A DNA stretch of 64,000 bases from Sphingobium herbicidovorans (GTDB lineage: Bacteria; Pseudomonadota; Alphaproteobacteria; Sphingomonadales; Sphingomonadaceae): contig NZ_CP020538.1 in assembly GCF_002080435.1 (NCBI RefSeq), positions 1 to 64,000 of the forward strand. The letters are read 5' to 3'. Both the position numbers and the translations under genes were made by a program. This document shows positions 63,680 to 64,000 of this stretch, piece by piece; position 1 is the stretch's first letter, and every line of letters starts with the position of its first letter. Under the pieces are notes generated by a model, which saw only the letters and a list, made by a program, of their open reading frames with translations, searched no databases and was not told the DNA's origin.

Positions 63680-64000
63680 TCAGTTCTTGCGGTCGAGCGA
63701 TACGCCGTACAATTCCATGCGGTGATCGACCAGGCGGAAGCCGAGCTTTTCGGCGATCTGCTTCTGCAACTGCTCCAGTTCGGGATCGACGAACTCGATG
63801 ACGTTGCCGGTTTCAACGTCGATCAGATGGTCATGATGCGCTTCGGGAGCCGCTTCATATCGTGCCCGGCCATCGCCGAAATCATGGCGCTCCAATATGC
63901 CCGCTTCTTCAAACAGGCGGACGGTGCGATAGACGGTCGCGATGGAGATGCCCGGATCGATCGTGGAGGAACGCTTGTGCAATTCCTCCACATCGGGATG
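63680..64000 (-). CDS. fur: Fur-family transcription regulator, C-terminal part
   Basis: The gene enters the window from the right; 106 codons plus stop are visible and roughly 35 N-terminal residues are missing. The winged helix HPDVEELHKRSS, ISIATVYRTVRLFEEAGI and the metal-site AHHDHLIDVETGNVIEF are Fur signatures; the C-terminal HRMELYGV closes the dimer domain. Fur represses iron-uptake genes when Fe is sufficient. Irr or Zur type cannot be excluded, but the HHDH and EFVDPELE spacing fits Fur. It heads fur-plsC-miaB-phoH-ybeY-corC. Confidence 0.88.
   Translation of the reverse strand, partial: HPDVEELHKRSSTIDPGISIATVYRTVRLFEEAGILERHDFGDGRARYEAAPEAHHDHLIDVETGNVIEFVDPELEQLQKQIAEKLGFRLVDHRMELYGVSLDRKN

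Overview
The window reads as high-GC chromosomal DNA from an alphaproteobacterium of the order Sphingomonadales (Sphingobium/Sphingomonas-like). Several features point there: the zwf-edd-glk-eda order of the Entner-Doudoroff cluster, a split pyruvate dehydrogenase locus with pdhC and lpdA but no E1 genes, an SspB-alpha type ClpXP adaptor, a UPF0314 membrane protein, RcnB-like and DUF2945 proteins, and REP-like repeats of the CCGTTCGNNCTGAGCNTGTCGAAG and GTCATNCCNNCGAANGC types. The identification rests on gene content and protein style, not on a database search. Nearly all of the sequence is densely coding core genome. I see no transposase, integrase, phage block, CRISPR array or rRNA operon.

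Layout. 1-2,856 (minus): histidine operon hisB-hisH-hisA-hisF-hisE, with hisE running off the left edge. 2,955-9,398: sspB-like, fumC, a small basic protein, UPF0314, gmk, lgt-midA and a PilZ/XRE fusion regulator. 9,462-11,882: rpsF-rpsR-rplI, a BLUF blue-light sensor and an RcnB-like protein. 12,005-16,831 (minus): a four-gene tripartite efflux operon (outer-membrane factor, adaptor, MacB-type ATPase, permease). 17,001-21,987 (plus): type II fatty-acid synthesis fabD-fabG-acpP-fabF, then mltG; a GxxExxY gene bracketed by 29-bp inverted repeats sits between fabD and fabG. 22,188-27,708: an orphan membrane protein flanked by a 12-bp inverted repeat, then peroxiredoxin, 2H phosphoesterase, VOC protein, hemB, gamma-carbonic anhydrase and a lipoprotein. 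27,749-36,832 (minus): Entner-Doudoroff genes eda, glk, edd, zwf, then tRNA-Leu, an aminotransferase, and pgl-ybaK-galE. 37,097-40,578: fadJ-like and thiolase genes for beta-oxidation with an upstream palindromic operator. 40,754-45,463: MFS exporter, MocA-like transferase, folE, a pteridine-reductase-like SDR and an enoyl-CoA hydratase. 45,464-46,112: a gene-poor stretch with two consensus DnaA boxes, ending in tRNA-Thr. 46,144-52,976: RNase-H-fold protein, rarA, a GT4 glycosyltransferase, DUF2945, MOSC and rnr. 52,978-57,368: usp, pdhC, thioesterase, lpdA and a PAP2 phosphatase. 57,330-64,000 (minus): the fur-plsC-miaB-phoH-ybeY-corC block plus a DUF2142 membrane protein.

How the genes work together. 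The sugar genes (galE, glk, zwf, pgl, edd, eda) together can carry galactose or glucose to pyruvate plus glyceraldehyde-3-phosphate without phosphofructokinase. PdhC and LpdA then feed acetyl-CoA to the TCA cycle (fumC) and to fatty-acid synthesis (fabD, fabG, acpP, fabF). FadJ and thiolase run the reverse, degradative direction. The most unusual items are the inverted-repeat-bounded GxxExxY cassette inside the fab operon, the second inverted-repeat-flanked orphan gene, the PilZ-XRE fusion, the DnaA-box pair next to an enoyl-CoA hydratase, and the 20-bp tandem operator between usp and pdhC.
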